From Microlunatus sp. (lineage in GTDB: Bacteria; Actinomycetota; Actinomycetes; Propionibacteriales; Propionibacteriaceae): a stretch of DNA of 39,315 nucleotides. The stretch covers positions 1 through 39,315 of the forward strand of contig JAKDLH010000004.1 in assembly GCA_030452945.1 (NCBI GenBank). Reading direction: 5' to 3'. The notes below the pieces were generated by a model. It had not been told where the DNA came from and made no database searches. It worked only from the letters and a program-made list of their open reading frames with translations. Positions 1 to 8,324 of this stretch are shown here, piece by piece (position 1 is the first letter of the stretch; each line of letters opens with the position of its first letter). The translations under genes and the position numbers were made by a program.

Positions 1-600
1 ATGCGCAGACTGGGGGTGTCGGCCGGAACCTCGGTGGTGGTCTACGACGCCGCCACGTCGGTGGCGGCGTCGCGACTGTGGTGGCTGCTCACCGATGCGG
101 GTCACCAGCGCGTACGCGTCCTCGACGGCGGCTTCGCCGCCTGGCAACGAGCGGAACAGCCGATCGAGACCGGACCGGAGAACCCTCGAAGGCCCGGCGG
201 TTTCGCCGTCGCGGCCGGCCGGCGTCGCCGCTGGACCGCCGCCGAGGTGGCAGCGCTCACTTCGAACGGACCGTCGCTGGTCGACGTCCGGGCCGCCGAC
301 CGGTACGCCGGCGAGAACGAGACGATCGATCCGCTGGCCGGGCACATCCCCGGCGCCCTCAGCCGGCCGACGACGGAGAACCTGACCGCCACCGGCGAGT
401 TCCGCAGCGCCGCCGAGATCGCCGAGCGATTCGCCGATCTGACCGCCGAGCCGGTTCTCTACTGCGGTTCCGGCATCACCGCGGCGCACACGTTGCTGGC
501 GCTGGAATCGGCCGGGCTGACCGGGGCGATTTATCCGGGATCGTGGAGTGACTGGATCGCCGATCCAGCCCGTCCGCGCAGCACCGGGCCGCGGCCCTAG
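1..600 (+). CDS. sseA: Thiosulfate/3-mercaptopyruvate sulfurtransferase (tandem rhodanese), 3' part
   Basis: Rhodanese-family sulfurtransferase that moves sulfane sulfur from thiosulfate or 3-mercaptopyruvate to an acceptor. The visible 199 residues hold the end of the N-terminal, non-catalytic rhodanese domain (YDAATSVAASRLWWLL; LDGGFAAW around residues 42-49) and the whole C-terminal catalytic domain: LVDVRAADRYAG, GHIPGAL, then the active-site loop CGSGITA with Cys155. Family members are about 270-290 residues, so roughly 80 N-terminal residues lie outside the window and the ATG at position 1 is probably internal. It converges on sepH with an 11-nt gap and no visible terminator. The family call is firm; the choice between thiosulfate and mercaptopyruvate cannot be made from sequence alone. 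Confidence 0.9.
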   Translation: MRRLGVSAGTSVVVYDAATSVAASRLWWLLTDAGHQRVRVLDGGFAAWQRAEQPIETGPENPRRPGGFAVAAGRRRRWTAAEVAALTSNGPSLVDVRAADRYAGENETIDPLAGHIPGALSRPTTENLTATGEFRSAAEIAERFADLTAEPVLYCGSGITAAHTLLALESAGLTGAIYPGSWSDWIADPARPRSTGPRP

Positions 601-611
601 GCGGTCCTGGG

Positions 612-1958
612 CTACTTGTCCTTGGGACCGCCGAACACGATCTCGTCCCAGCTCGGCACCGACGCCCGTTTGCGACGGATCGGCTTCGGCGGGGTCGGCG
701 GAGCGGACACCGCCGGCAGGTCGAGCGGCAAGGGCTGGTCCTCGGGCTCGGCCGCTTTCGGCTCGCCGACGGCGTCGGAATCCGAACCGTGATCCAGCGC
801 GTCCGCCTCATCCCGTCGGTCCGCACCGGCCACGGGCGGCTCGGGCCGGCCGGGATCGTCGCTGCCCTCGGCAACCTCGACTTCCCCCCCGGCGGAGGAG
901 TCCTCGGTCGGCTCGACCGGGTAGTCGACCACGATGGCCGGCTCCCAGCCGTTCGACGGCAGGGTCTCGATCAGCTCGGGGACGGCCGAGGCGTCGCTCG
1001 GACCGTTCTCGGCTGTGACCGCGGACGGGTGTGGGTCCTGGTCGTCGAACATCTGGGACAGGGATTCCAGGCCGGACTCCTCGGACTCGGGTCGCTCCTC
1101 GGGCGGATCCGCCGCGGCCGGCGGCTGCCCCGACTCTGGTCTCGGCAGCGGCACCACCTCGGCGGCCGCGACCTTCCCGGTCTCGTCCTCCCGGGCCTCG
1201 ACCTCTCCGGGGACCTCGTCCGGTTCGCCGATCTCTTCCGGTTGGACCGGCACGTCCTGGACGACCCGGACCAGCGCGAGCTCGTCGGTCAAGTCCAACG
1301 TGGGCTCGGTGGCGGAGTCCTCGTGATCGAGATCCGGAGCTTGACCGGGTACCGGCGGCCGGCGACCCGGCTGGGGACCGGGTGCGGACGAGACGTCACC
1401 CAGGATCGAGCGGGCGTCGTCGTTGCCGGCCACCGAGAAGCGGCCAGGCCGGTCGAAGTAGAACACGGCCTGCCGCGGCGTCTCCTTGGACCGGTAGTCC
1501 ACGGCTACCGTCCAGCGACCGTCGTCACTGCGGAAGGAGTCCCAGCGAATCGTGTCGAGGTCCACCCCGCGGTTGCGCAGCCGCTCGTGCAGCACCCCCC
1601 GCAGGGTCCGGTGCGCCGAGGTCTCTCCGCGCCGACGGGCCGAGGACGCCTGGGCGAGTCCAGCGACGTGCTCCCGTTCGGCGAGCACGGGCGCGGCGAA
1701 CCGCTCCACCCGGTCCTGCTCGACACCGGCGACGCGGGCAACGTCGGTCACCGACTCACCCGATCGGATCCGGGTTTGGATCTCGCGCGGACTGAGTGCG
1801 CTCTCCATCTCGATCTCCAGCTGTCCGAGCCGCGGCCGGTCCCCGCGCAGCGCGGCGCGCAACCGGTCGTCGGCCGCGATGGCCAATTCCTCACCGTCAG
1901 CAGTCACAATCACGAACCGGCCGTCGGAACTGAGTCCCGTCAGTCGCGCGATACGCAT
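612..1958 (-). CDS. sepH: Septation protein SepH (DUF3071)
   Basis: SepH is an actinobacterial cell-division protein that binds FtsZ and helps Z-ring assembly. The 448-residue product has the conserved N-terminal domain: ADDRLRAALRGDRPRLGQLEIE near residues 29-50, followed by the helix-turn-helix-like LSPREIQTRIRSGESVTDVA and VDRVERFAAPVLAERE-type region. The middle (about 200-420) is long, low-complexity and rich in Pro, Glu and Asp, as expected for the disordered linker. The C-terminus is short and basic (KPIRRKRASVPSWDEIVFG), typical of SepH tails. The ATG at 1958 fits the family start (MRIARLTGLSSDGRFVI). It is transcribed alone and diverges from the AAA ATPase gene across a 205-nt spacer holding a perfect inverted repeat. 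Confidence 0.93.
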   Translation of the reverse strand: MRIARLTGLSSDGRFVIVTADGEELAIAADDRLRAALRGDRPRLGQLEIEMESALSPREIQTRIRSGESVTDVARVAGVEQDRVERFAAPVLAEREHVAGLAQASSARRRGETSAHRTLRGVLHERLRNRGVDLDTIRWDSFRSDDGRWTVAVDYRSKETPRQAVFYFDRPGRFSVAGNDDARSILGDVSSAPGPQPGRRPPVPGQAPDLDHEDSATEPTLDLTDELALVRVVQDVPVQPEEIGEPDEVPGEVEAREDETGKVAAAEVVPLPRPESGQPPAAADPPEERPESEESGLESLSQMFDDQDPHPSAVTAENGPSDASAVPELIETLPSNGWEPAIVVDYPVEPTEDSSAGGEVEVAEGSDDPGRPEPPVAGADRRDEADALDHGSDSDAVGEPKAAEPEDQPLPLDLPAVSAPPTPPKPIRRKRASVPSWDEIVFGGPKDK

Positions 1959-2064
1959 CGGACCGTGCTACTCCTGTCGGTGCGGTGTTCGGCCCAAACC
2001 TACTCTGCGATGGCCTCCCCGGCGTACCGGTGGAGCACCCCGCGCGTCGGCCGGCTGAGCCCGG

Positions 2065-2111
2065 TCTTTTGTACCGGTATCCACAATGAGCGTGGATACC
2101 GGTACAAAAGA
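2065..2111. repeat. Perfect 20-bp inverted repeat with 7-nt loop
   Basis: Arm 2065-2084 (TCTTTTGTACCGGTATCCAC) is exactly complementary to 2092-2111; the loop is 2085-2091 (AATGAGC). Each arm also contains the self-complementary core TACCGGTA. It lies in the divergent spacer between sepH (start 1958) and the AAA ATPase gene (start 2164), so it ends neither of them and is not an ordinary terminator. It could be an operator, a REP-like element or a transcribed hairpin; no second copy was noticed in the window. Confidence 0.9.
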
Positions 2112-2151
2112 TCCGCTTGGGGAGGATCGGGTGGGGCTTGAGGGATGGTTC

Positions 2152-2157
2152 TAGGGT
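2152..2157 (+). promoter_or_regulatory. Putative -10 box of a leaderless promoter (AAA ATPase gene)
   Basis: TAGGGT ends 6 nt before the ATG at 2164, which would place the transcription start on or next to the start codon. No clear -35 element is visible. The AGGG could alternatively be a weak ribosome-binding site. Confidence 0.45.
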
Positions 2158-2163
2158 CGGTCC

Positions 2164-3570
2164 ATGACCATCAGCACGCCGGCGCACCCCACTCCGGCCA
2201 CCGTGGGACAACTCCGGGTCAGCGGCTATGAGTCCCGGCCCGTCGCCGCCGAACTGCGAGCCAACCTGATGAGCCGACTGCGTCAGGGCACGACCGCGTT
2301 CCCCGGCATCGTTGGCTTCGACGACACGGTTCTCCCCGAACTGGAGACCGCCTTGCTCGCGGGCCACGACCTGGTGCTGCTCGGCGAGCGCGGCCAGGGC
2401 AAGACCCGGTTGATGCGTACTCTGACCCAGTTGCTCGACGAGTGGAGTCCCGAGGTTGCCGGCTGCGAGATCCACGACGATCCGTTCACCCCGGTCTGTG
2501 TGCGCTGCCAAGGTCTGGTGGTCGAGCTGGGTGACGATCTGCCGATCTCCTGGCGACATCGCACCGACCGCTACACCGAGAAGCTCGCGACCCCGGATAC
2601 CAGCGTCGGCGACCTGATCGGCGACGTAGATCCGGTCAAGGTGGCGCAGGGGCGTACGCTCGGCGACCCGGAAACCGTGCACTACGGCCTGGTGCCGCGC
2701 GCCAACCGAGGGGTGTTCGGTCTCAACGAGTTGCCCGATCTGGCTGAGCGGATCCAGGTCGCGCTGTTCAACGTGTTGGAGGAGCGCGACATCCAGGTCC
2801 GCGGCTACTCCTTGCGGCTCCCGCTGGACGTGGTTCTGGTCGTCACCGCGAACCCCGAGGACTACACCAACCGCGGCCGGATCATCACCCCGCTAAAGGA
2901 CCGGTTCGGCGCGGAGATCCGGACCCACTATCTCTCGAATCTGGCGGATGAGGTCGGATTGATCCGGCAGGAGGCCGAGCTGGTCGCCGAGGTCGGGGAC
3001 CACCTGCTGGAGGCATTGGCCCGCTTCACCGCCAGTTTGCGCTCGTCGGCCTCGATCGACCAGCGCTCCGGGGTGTCGGCGCGTTTCACCATCGCCGCGG
3101 CCGAGGCCGTCGCCGGCTCGGCCCTGCGCCGTTCGGGGCGGACAGGTGACCCCGAGGCCGTTGCGCGCGTCGGCGACCTGCCGGCCGTGCTGCCCACGCT
3201 GCTCGGCAAGGTCGAATTCGAGATGGGGGAGGAAGGCCGCGAGCGCGAGGTCTTGGAGCACTTGTTGCGGATGGCGATCGCGACTACCTTCCGTGATCGG
3301 TTGTCGGGCTTGGACCTGTCCGGCTTCACGGCGGTGTTCGCCGAGGGCGCTGTGGTGGAGACCGGCGACTTGGTCCCGGCGAACGAGCTGCTGTCCCAGC
3401 TCGGCACCGTGACGGGGCTGGCCAAGGTGCTGGACCGACTGGGCTACGCCGACTCGGCGTCGCGCGGCCAGGTGGCGGCCGCCGCGGAGTTCGTCCTCGA
3501 GGGCCTGCACCTGACCCGACGGATCGACAAGGACGCGGTCGGCGGACGTACGGTCTACGGAGCACGCTGA
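2164..3570 (+). CDS. MoxR/magnesium-chelatase-I-like AAA+ ATPase
   Basis: A 468-residue cytoplasmic AAA+ ATPase of the MoxR/ChlI group. These work with VWA-domain partners as chaperone-like or metal-insertion machines; the client here is unknown. Walker A is GERGQGKT (74-81). The Walker B position reads VFGLNELPDL, with Asn188 before the catalytic Glu189 instead of the usual Asp. Further motifs are FNVLEERDIQVRG, the sensor-1 stretch VLVVTANPED and the sensor-2/arginine region ITPLKDRFGAEI. Cys101, Cys112 and Cys115 form a small cysteine group that could bind metal. The VWA gene follows after 29 nt, and the FAD oxidoreductase overlaps that gene, so the three probably act together. Not a true magnesium chelatase: no bacteriochlorophyll genes are nearby. 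Confidence 0.85.
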   Translation: MTISTPAHPTPATVGQLRVSGYESRPVAAELRANLMSRLRQGTTAFPGIVGFDDTVLPELETALLAGHDLVLLGERGQGKTRLMRTLTQLLDEWSPEVAGCEIHDDPFTPVCVRCQGLVVELGDDLPISWRHRTDRYTEKLATPDTSVGDLIGDVDPVKVAQGRTLGDPETVHYGLVPRANRGVFGLNELPDLAERIQVALFNVLEERDIQVRGYSLRLPLDVVLVVTANPEDYTNRGRIITPLKDRFGAEIRTHYLSNLADEVGLIRQEAELVAEVGDHLLEALARFTASLRSSASIDQRSGVSARFTIAAAEAVAGSALRRSGRTGDPEAVARVGDLPAVLPTLLGKVEFEMGEEGREREVLEHLLRMAIATTFRDRLSGLDLSGFTAVFAEGAVVETGDLVPANELLSQLGTVTGLAKVLDRLGYADSASRGQVAAAAEFVLEGLHLTRRIDKDAVGGRTVYGAR

Positions 3571-3587
3571 GACTCTCGCCGACGACG

Positions 3588-3593
3588 TAGCTT
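3588..3593 (+). promoter_or_regulatory. Putative -10 box of a leaderless promoter (VWA gene)
   Basis: TAGCTT ends 6 nt before the ATG at 3600, and there is no Shine-Dalgarno sequence in the 20 nt upstream. This suggests the VWA gene can be transcribed from its own leaderless promoter as well as from the ATPase promoter. Confidence 0.45.
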
Positions 3594-3599
3594 TGCTCC

Positions 3600-5585
3600 A
3601 TGAGCGAGCGGTACCAAAATCCCGATCCGCACGGCCGCTACCGCTATGGCCCCTGGCGTGGCGGCCGGGATCCGCTGGCACCACCGTACGATCTGCGGGC
3701 TGCCCTGGATCGCATCGGTGAAGACGTCCTGTCGGCCGGCACGGTCCGCGATGCACTCAAAGACCTGATGCGCAGGGGACTGGACGGTCGCGGCGGACTC
3801 GACAAGCTGGCGCAACGGCTCCGAAAACTGCGGGCGGCTGCGCGCCGACGCGGCGACCTGGGTGGCACGCTCGACCAGGTCCGCGCCGCCCTGGACCAGG
3901 CGCTGGCCGCCGAGCGGGAGCAGTTGGCCGGAATGGACGGCGACGAGCACCGGCTGGCCGAGTTGGAGCTGGACACCCTGCCCGACGACGTCGCCGGAGC
4001 GGTGCGCGCGCTGAGCGACTACCCGTGGCGCTCCGACGAGGCCCGAGCCGCCTACGAAGCCATCACCGCGATGCTGCAGCGCGAGGTGCTGGACGGGCAG
4101 TTCGCCGGCCTGAAACGGGCCCTGGAGGGTAGCGACCCGGAGGCGATGCAGCGGGTCAAGGACATGCTGGCCGACCTCAACGCGCTGCTGGCCGAACATG
4201 CCCGCAACTCCGACACCACCGACATGTTCGCCGACTTCATGAACCGGCACGGGGAGTTCTTCCCCGAGCAGCCCGAGAACCTGGACGAGTTGATTGACGC
4301 GCTGGCCCGACGACAGGCCGCCGCTCAGCGGATGATGGCCTCACTCAGTCCCGAACAGCGCGAGCAGCTCGCCCAGCTGATGCAGCAGGCGCTCGCTGAT
4401 GCCGACCTAGCCTCTCAGATGGCGCAGCTGTCCGACAACCTCCGCGCCCTGAGGCCCGCCCTGGACCGATCTTCGCCGACCGGGATGAACGAGGGGGGTC
4501 AACCGCTCGGCTACGGCGAGGCGGTCGAGGCCGTCGCGGAGCTGGCCGACCTGGAGGCGTTGTCGGACCAGCTGTCCCAAAGCGACCCTGGTTCGACGCT
4601 GGACGACGTGGACATCGACCTGCTGGAGAAGCGACTCGGTCGAGACGCTGTAGCGGACCTGCAGGCGCTGCGCGAGTTGGAACGTGAGCTGGAGCGGCAG
4701 GGCTATCTGTCCCGGACCGACGACGGGCTCAAGCTCACCCCGCGAGCGCTCCGCCGACTCGGTCAGACCGCCCTGAAGCGGGTGTTCGCCCAGATCGCGG
4801 CCTCAAGTCCGGGTGATCACGACGACCGGCGTACGGGCTCCGCCGACGAGCGGACCGGGTTGACCCGGCCGTGGGAGTTCGGCGACGAGCTTCCGTTGGA
4901 CGCGCCCCGGACGGTCGCCAACGCGCTGCGTCGAGCCGGACTGCCGGTCGCGGGCCGGGGTGTGCGGCTGGCGGTCGAGGACTTCGAGGTGACCGAGACC
5001 GAGCGCCGGACAACCGCAGCGGTGGCGCTGTGTGTCGACCTGTCGTACTCGATGGTCCAGGACGGCCGCTGGGGTCCGATGAAGCAGACGGCGTTGGCCC
5101 TGAACCACCTGATCGAGACCCGGTTCGCCCACGATGCGCTGCAGGTGATCGGTTTCAACCGATACGCCCGGCGGCTCAGCCCGCTGCAGCTGGCCGAGGT
5201 GGAGCCGGACTGGATCCAAGGCACCAACCTGCAGCACGCGCTGATTCTGGCCGCCCGGCACCTGCGCCGACACCCCGACGCCGAGCCGGTCGTGCTGGTG
5301 GTGACTGACGGCGAGCCCACCGCCCACCTGCTACCGGACGGTGACGCCCACTTTCAGTGGCCCCCGACCTCGGCAACCCTGCGGGCGACCGTGGCTCAGG
5401 TCGATGAGCTGAGCCGGTACGGCGCCACCATCAACACCTTCATGCTCGGCGACGATCCGGGCCTGGCCCGCTTCGTGGACGCGATCGCCCGTCGCTGCGG
5501 CGGTCGGGTGTTCACCCCTGACATCGCCCGGCTGGGAGAGTACGTGGTCAGTGACTACCTCCAGGCTCGGCGGGGTCGAAGGTGA
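3600..5585 (+). CDS. VWA-domain protein partnered with the MoxR-like ATPase
   Basis: A 661-residue soluble protein. Residues 1-450 are mainly charged and helical, with coiled-coil-like stretches (for example 240-290, rich in Gln, Leu and Ala). The C-terminal von Willebrand factor A domain begins near residue 470. Its metal-ion-dependent adhesion site is complete: Asp480-x-Ser482-x-Ser484 (VDLSYSM), Thr542 (GTNLQ) and Asp570 (VTDGEP). Such proteins bind the upstream AAA+ ATPase and present or remodel a client protein, by analogy with CoxD/CoxE, NorQ/NorD and RavA/ViaA. No signal peptide or membrane segment is seen. Its stop overlaps the next gene's GTG start (GTGA), pointing to translational coupling. 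Confidence 0.85.
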   Translation: MSERYQNPDPHGRYRYGPWRGGRDPLAPPYDLRAALDRIGEDVLSAGTVRDALKDLMRRGLDGRGGLDKLAQRLRKLRAAARRRGDLGGTLDQVRAALDQALAAEREQLAGMDGDEHRLAELELDTLPDDVAGAVRALSDYPWRSDEARAAYEAITAMLQREVLDGQFAGLKRALEGSDPEAMQRVKDMLADLNALLAEHARNSDTTDMFADFMNRHGEFFPEQPENLDELIDALARRQAAAQRMMASLSPEQREQLAQLMQQALADADLASQMAQLSDNLRALRPALDRSSPTGMNEGGQPLGYGEAVEAVAELADLEALSDQLSQSDPGSTLDDVDIDLLEKRLGRDAVADLQALRELERELERQGYLSRTDDGLKLTPRALRRLGQTALKRVFAQIAASSPGDHDDRRTGSADERTGLTRPWEFGDELPLDAPRTVANALRRAGLPVAGRGVRLAVEDFEVTETERRTTAAVALCVDLSYSMVQDGRWGPMKQTALALNHLIETRFAHDALQVIGFNRYARRLSPLQLAEVEPDWIQGTNLQHALILAARHLRRHPDAEPVVLVVTDGEPTAHLLPDGDAHFQWPPTSATLRATVAQVDELSRYGATINTFMLGDDPGLARFVDAIARRCGGRVFTPDIARLGEYVVSDYLQARRGRR

Positions 5586-6526
5586 GCCGCGATCGGGTGG
5601 TCGTGGTGGGTGCGGGTCTGGCCGGGGTGATCTGCGCCCAGACCCTGCGCCGAGCCGGAGTGCCGGTCGCTGTCCTGGATCGTGGCCGTCGCATCGGCGG
5701 TCGGATGGCCACCCGTCGAGTGGACCGACGTCCGGTTGACCTCGGCGCCTCCTATCTGACCGCGGCAGATCCGGGCGTTGTCGCCGTCGTCGAGGACTGG
5801 CGACGGCGTGGTCTCGCCCGACCGTGGACCGACACCTTCGCGGTGGCCGGATCACCGGCCACCACCGGGCCGTTGCGCTGGGGCACCCCGTTCGGCCTGC
5901 GCTCCCTGGTGGAGGACCTGGCCGAGGGACTTGAGGTGACCAGCGGCATCACGGTCGATTCGGTCCGCCGACACGGCGACGGCTGGCTGGTCGGTGACCG
6001 GCCGGCTCGGGCCGTCGTGCTCGCGATGCCCGATCCGCAAGCGCATCGACTGCTGGACGAGTCGACGCGCGTCGATCTGCCGACCGCGGCCGAGTTCGAG
6101 CCGGTCCTGGCGTTGGTCGCGACATGGCCGGATCGGACGTGGGACTTTGACGGGTTATTCGTCAACGACCACCCGGTGCTCGCCTGGGTCGCCGACGACG
6201 GCCGCCGGCGCGGTGACGACGCTCCGGTCCTGGTGGCGCACTCCACCCCGGGGTTCGCCGCCGGCCACCTCGACGCCCGGGCGGCGGCCAAGCCCGCGGT
6301 TATCGGGGCGGTGCGCGTGGTCTGGGGTGTGCGGGCGCCGACCGCCACCTTGATCCACCGGTGGACCTTCGCGCGCCCGAGCGGCGCACGGCCCCAGCCG
6401 TACGCCCTCACCGATCACCAGCTGGGTCTGTGCGGCGACGGTTGGGCGGAGAAACCTCGGGTGGAGGCGGCGTTCCTCTCTGGTCAGTCCCTCGGTCAGG
6501 CGTTGGCGGACCGGCTCGACCTCTGA
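5582..6526 (+). CDS. FAD-dependent oxidoreductase (amine-oxidase/renalase-like)
   Basis: A 314-residue flavoprotein. The N-terminal dinucleotide-binding motif VVVGAGLAGVICAQTLRRAG is followed by an acidic strand end (VAVLDRGRRIGGRMATRR), which is the pattern of renalase-like NAD(P)/FAD amine oxidases. DLGASYLTAADP follows as expected for that group. The C-terminal FAD-contact region is LGLCGDGWAEKPRVEAAFLSGQ, close to the canonical GD-G-x3-ExAxxSG motif. The GTG start overlaps the VWA stop codon (5582-5585). The substrate is unknown. Position in an ATPase-VWA operon makes it a possible client whose cofactor is loaded by that pair, but this is inference. Confidence 0.82.
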   Translation: MSRDRVVVVGAGLAGVICAQTLRRAGVPVAVLDRGRRIGGRMATRRVDRRPVDLGASYLTAADPGVVAVVEDWRRRGLARPWTDTFAVAGSPATTGPLRWGTPFGLRSLVEDLAEGLEVTSGITVDSVRRHGDGWLVGDRPARAVVLAMPDPQAHRLLDESTRVDLPTAAEFEPVLALVATWPDRTWDFDGLFVNDHPVLAWVADDGRRRGDDAPVLVAHSTPGFAAGHLDARAAAKPAVIGAVRVVWGVRAPTATLIHRWTFARPSGARPQPYALTDHQLGLCGDGWAEKPRVEAAFLSGQSLGQALADRLDL

Positions 6527-6569
6527 TCCGGAATTCTCCGAACTCCGAGCGGAGCGTCCGGGCGGGCAC

Positions 6570-6629
6570 TAGTGTCCGGCCATGGAGGAGCGTCGCTGGC
6601 CGTGGTTCGTCTCGTCGGCTCGATCCTGA
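6570..6629 (+). other. -10-like box followed by a leaderless 15-codon mini-ORF, or a frameshifted N-terminus
   Basis: TAGTGT (6570-6575) lies 6 nt before ATG 6582. That ATG opens MEERRWPWFVSSARS, whose TGA (6627-6629) overlaps an ATG at 6629 (TGATG) in the frame of the membrane-protein gene. Either this is a coupled leader peptide, or one base is missing and these residues are the true N-terminus of the membrane protein. The sequence does not separate the two. Confidence 0.35.
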
Positions 6630-7291
6630 TGCTCGCCGGCGTCGCGGCCGGTGCAGCCACCTACTTGTGGTGGCTGCCCTGCCGGGGCCAGATGTGGATC
6701 GGCACCGTCTTCGAGCTGGCCACAGGGGGCGACTACACCGACGCCTGCCTCGTGACCATGGATAGCGGAGTGGGGTTCCCGCTCCTGATGCAGAGTGAGG
6801 CACCGGGCGCCTGGATGTTTGACCTGAGTGCGGCGTCGGTGCTTGCGGCCGGACTCGCCTGGTGGGTGCTGGTCCTGGCCCTGCCGTGGCGAGTGGCCGG
6901 TCGGTGCGCCGGGGCGCTCTTCGGTGCGGTCCTCTTGGCGATCGGCGTGCTCAGCATGTCCCCGATGGCGACAGACGGGCCGATCGATCTCGGCATGGCG
7001 GCCCTAATCGCGGTCGACGTGACCGGTGTGCTCGCGCTCGTTTTCACCTACGCGACCTGGCGACACCACGTGGGGCTTCTCCTCTCGCTGATCGTCGTCT
7101 TGACTGCGGTGACGGCATTCGGTCTGATGCGCTCGGCCGCTGACTATATGGTGATGGGGATCTGGAACTCATCCAACTGGGATATCCCACCCGGCTCTGG
7201 CTATCTGACTGCGTTCGGACTGGCCATCGGCGGTTTGTGGGTGATGGTTTTGTGGTCTGCGCGGCCACCGATCGACGACCCGATAACCTGA
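6602..7291 (+). CDS. Hypothetical integral membrane protein, about six TM segments
   Basis: I do not recognise a family. From GTG 6602 the product is 229 residues and starts directly in a hydrophobic helix (VVRLVGSILMLAGVAAGAATYLWWL). About five more membrane segments follow, for example VLAAGLAWWVLVLALPW, GALFGAVLLAIGVLSM, ALIAVDVTGVLALVFTY, LLLSLIVVLTAVTAFGL and FGLAIGGLWVMVLW. A GGAGGAG-like site (6584-6590) is 11 nt upstream of GTG 6602; GTG 6572 and ATG 6629 are other possible starts. The extracytoplasmic loop after TM1 carries two cysteines (Cys in LPCRGQ and in DACLVTM) that could form a disulfide. It follows the oxidoreductase gene by 75 nt and converges on rfbA. Confidence 0.6.
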   Translation: MVRLVGSILMLAGVAAGAATYLWWLPCRGQMWIGTVFELATGGDYTDACLVTMDSGVGFPLLMQSEAPGAWMFDLSAASVLAAGLAWWVLVLALPWRVAGRCAGALFGAVLLAIGVLSMSPMATDGPIDLGMAALIAVDVTGVLALVFTYATWRHHVGLLLSLIVVLTAVTAFGLMRSAADYMVMGIWNSSNWDIPPGSGYLTAFGLAIGGLWVMVLWSARPPIDDPIT

Positions 7292-7340
7292 GTCCCGGTC
7301 GGAACTCGACCCGCGTGTGCCGCGGTCTAAAGCTTGGCTT

Positions 7341-8213
7341 TCAGTCCCGCCCTCGCCGCAGCATGTCCAGCAGGTAGCGCCCGTACCCTGACTTGGACAA
7401 GGTTGTGGCCCGCGACTCCAGTTCGTCGTCGGTGAGGAATCCCTGCCGCCAGGCCGCCTCCTCGGGGGCGCCGACCTTCAGTCCCTGCCGGGCCTCCAGC
7501 GTGCGCACGAAGTTGTTGGCGTCGTTCAGCGACTCGAACGTGCCGGTGTCGAGCCACGCGGTGCCGCGTGGTAACACCCCTACCTGCAGCCGGCCCGCAG
7601 TCAGATAGTGCTGGTTGACGTCGGTGATCTCGTATTCGCCGCGCAGCGAAGGTTGGAGACCGCGGGCGATCGAGACCACGTCGTTGTCGTAGAAGTAGAG
7701 GCCTGGCACCGCGTAGTTGGACCGGGGCTGGGCGGGCTTCTCCTCCAGCGAGATGGCTCGACCGGCGGCGTCGAACTCGACCACGCCGTAGGCGCTCGGC
7801 TCGGCTACCCAGTACGCGAACACCGCACCGCCGTCCACCTCGGCGAACTTTTGGAGCTGCGTGCCCAGACCCGGACCATAGAAAATGTTGTCGCCGAGCA
7901 CCAGAGCGACCTTGTCCTCGCCGATGAAATCCGCACCGATCACGAACGCCTGCGCCAACCCGTCGGGAGAGGGTTGCTGCGCGTAGCTGATCGAAATCCC
8001 GAGCTGTGAGCCGTCGCCGAGCAGGCGTTCGAATCCTGGAGCGTCGTGCGGCGTGGTGATCACCAGCACGTCGCGGATCCCGGCGAAGATCAAGGTGGAC
8101 AGTGGGTAGTAGATCATCGGCTTGTCGTAAACCGGGACCAGTTGCTTGCTAATGCCCAGGGTGACGGGGTGCAGTCGAGTGCCGGATCCACCGGCCAAGA
8201 TGATGCCGCGCAT
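7341..8213 (-). CDS. rfbA: Glucose-1-phosphate thymidylyltransferase
   Basis: Catalyses dTTP + glucose 1-phosphate to dTDP-glucose + diphosphate, the first step of dTDP-L-rhamnose synthesis in the cytoplasm. Starting at ATG 8213 the protein has 290 residues, the usual length. The nucleotidyltransferase signature [11 protein letters not shown] begins at residue 8, followed by [18 protein letters not shown]. Also seen are VLGDNIFYG (metal-binding Asp), [16 protein letters not shown] and the [10 protein letters not shown] region. The same frame stays open upstream to 8303, but those residues resemble nothing in the family, so the shorter start is chosen. The gene is transcribed away from rfbB and separated from it by an unrelated gene. 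dTDP-rhamnose would feed cell-wall or surface polysaccharide. Confidence 0.96.
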   Translation of the reverse strand: MRGIILAGGSGTRLHPVTLGISKQLVPVYDKPMIYYPLSTLIFAGIRDVLVITTPHDAPGFERLLGDGSQLGISISYAQQPSPDGLAQAFVIGADFIGEDKVALVLGDNIFYGPGLGTQLQKFAEVDGGAVFAYWVAEPSAYGVVEFDAAGRAISLEEKPAQPRSNYAVPGLYFYDNDVVSIARGLQPSLRGEYEITDVNQHYLTAGRLQVGVLPRGTAWLDTGTFESLNDANNFVRTLEARQGLKVGAPEEAAWRQGFLTDDELESRATTLSKSGYGRYLLDMLRRGRD

Positions 8214-8324
8214 GGCAGATGAGTCTGGCACGAATGCGGTTGTCGAGGCTGCCTGACTGAAGCTTGCGGCTCGAACCCGTTTCCTCGGCGTGTCGGGCCT
8301 CATTCGGGTATCGAGCCGCGCCCA

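Noticed and set aside
789-2141. Long open frame on the plus strand opposite sepH
   Set aside because: It is the GC-rich mirror of the clearly conserved SepH; the translation is Arg/Gly/Leu-rich and has no recognisable family motif.
8027-8036. tRNA T-loop-like string GTTCGAATCC
   Set aside because: It lies inside rfbA coding sequence in a conserved protein region and no acceptor stem, anticodon arm or D-arm surrounds it.
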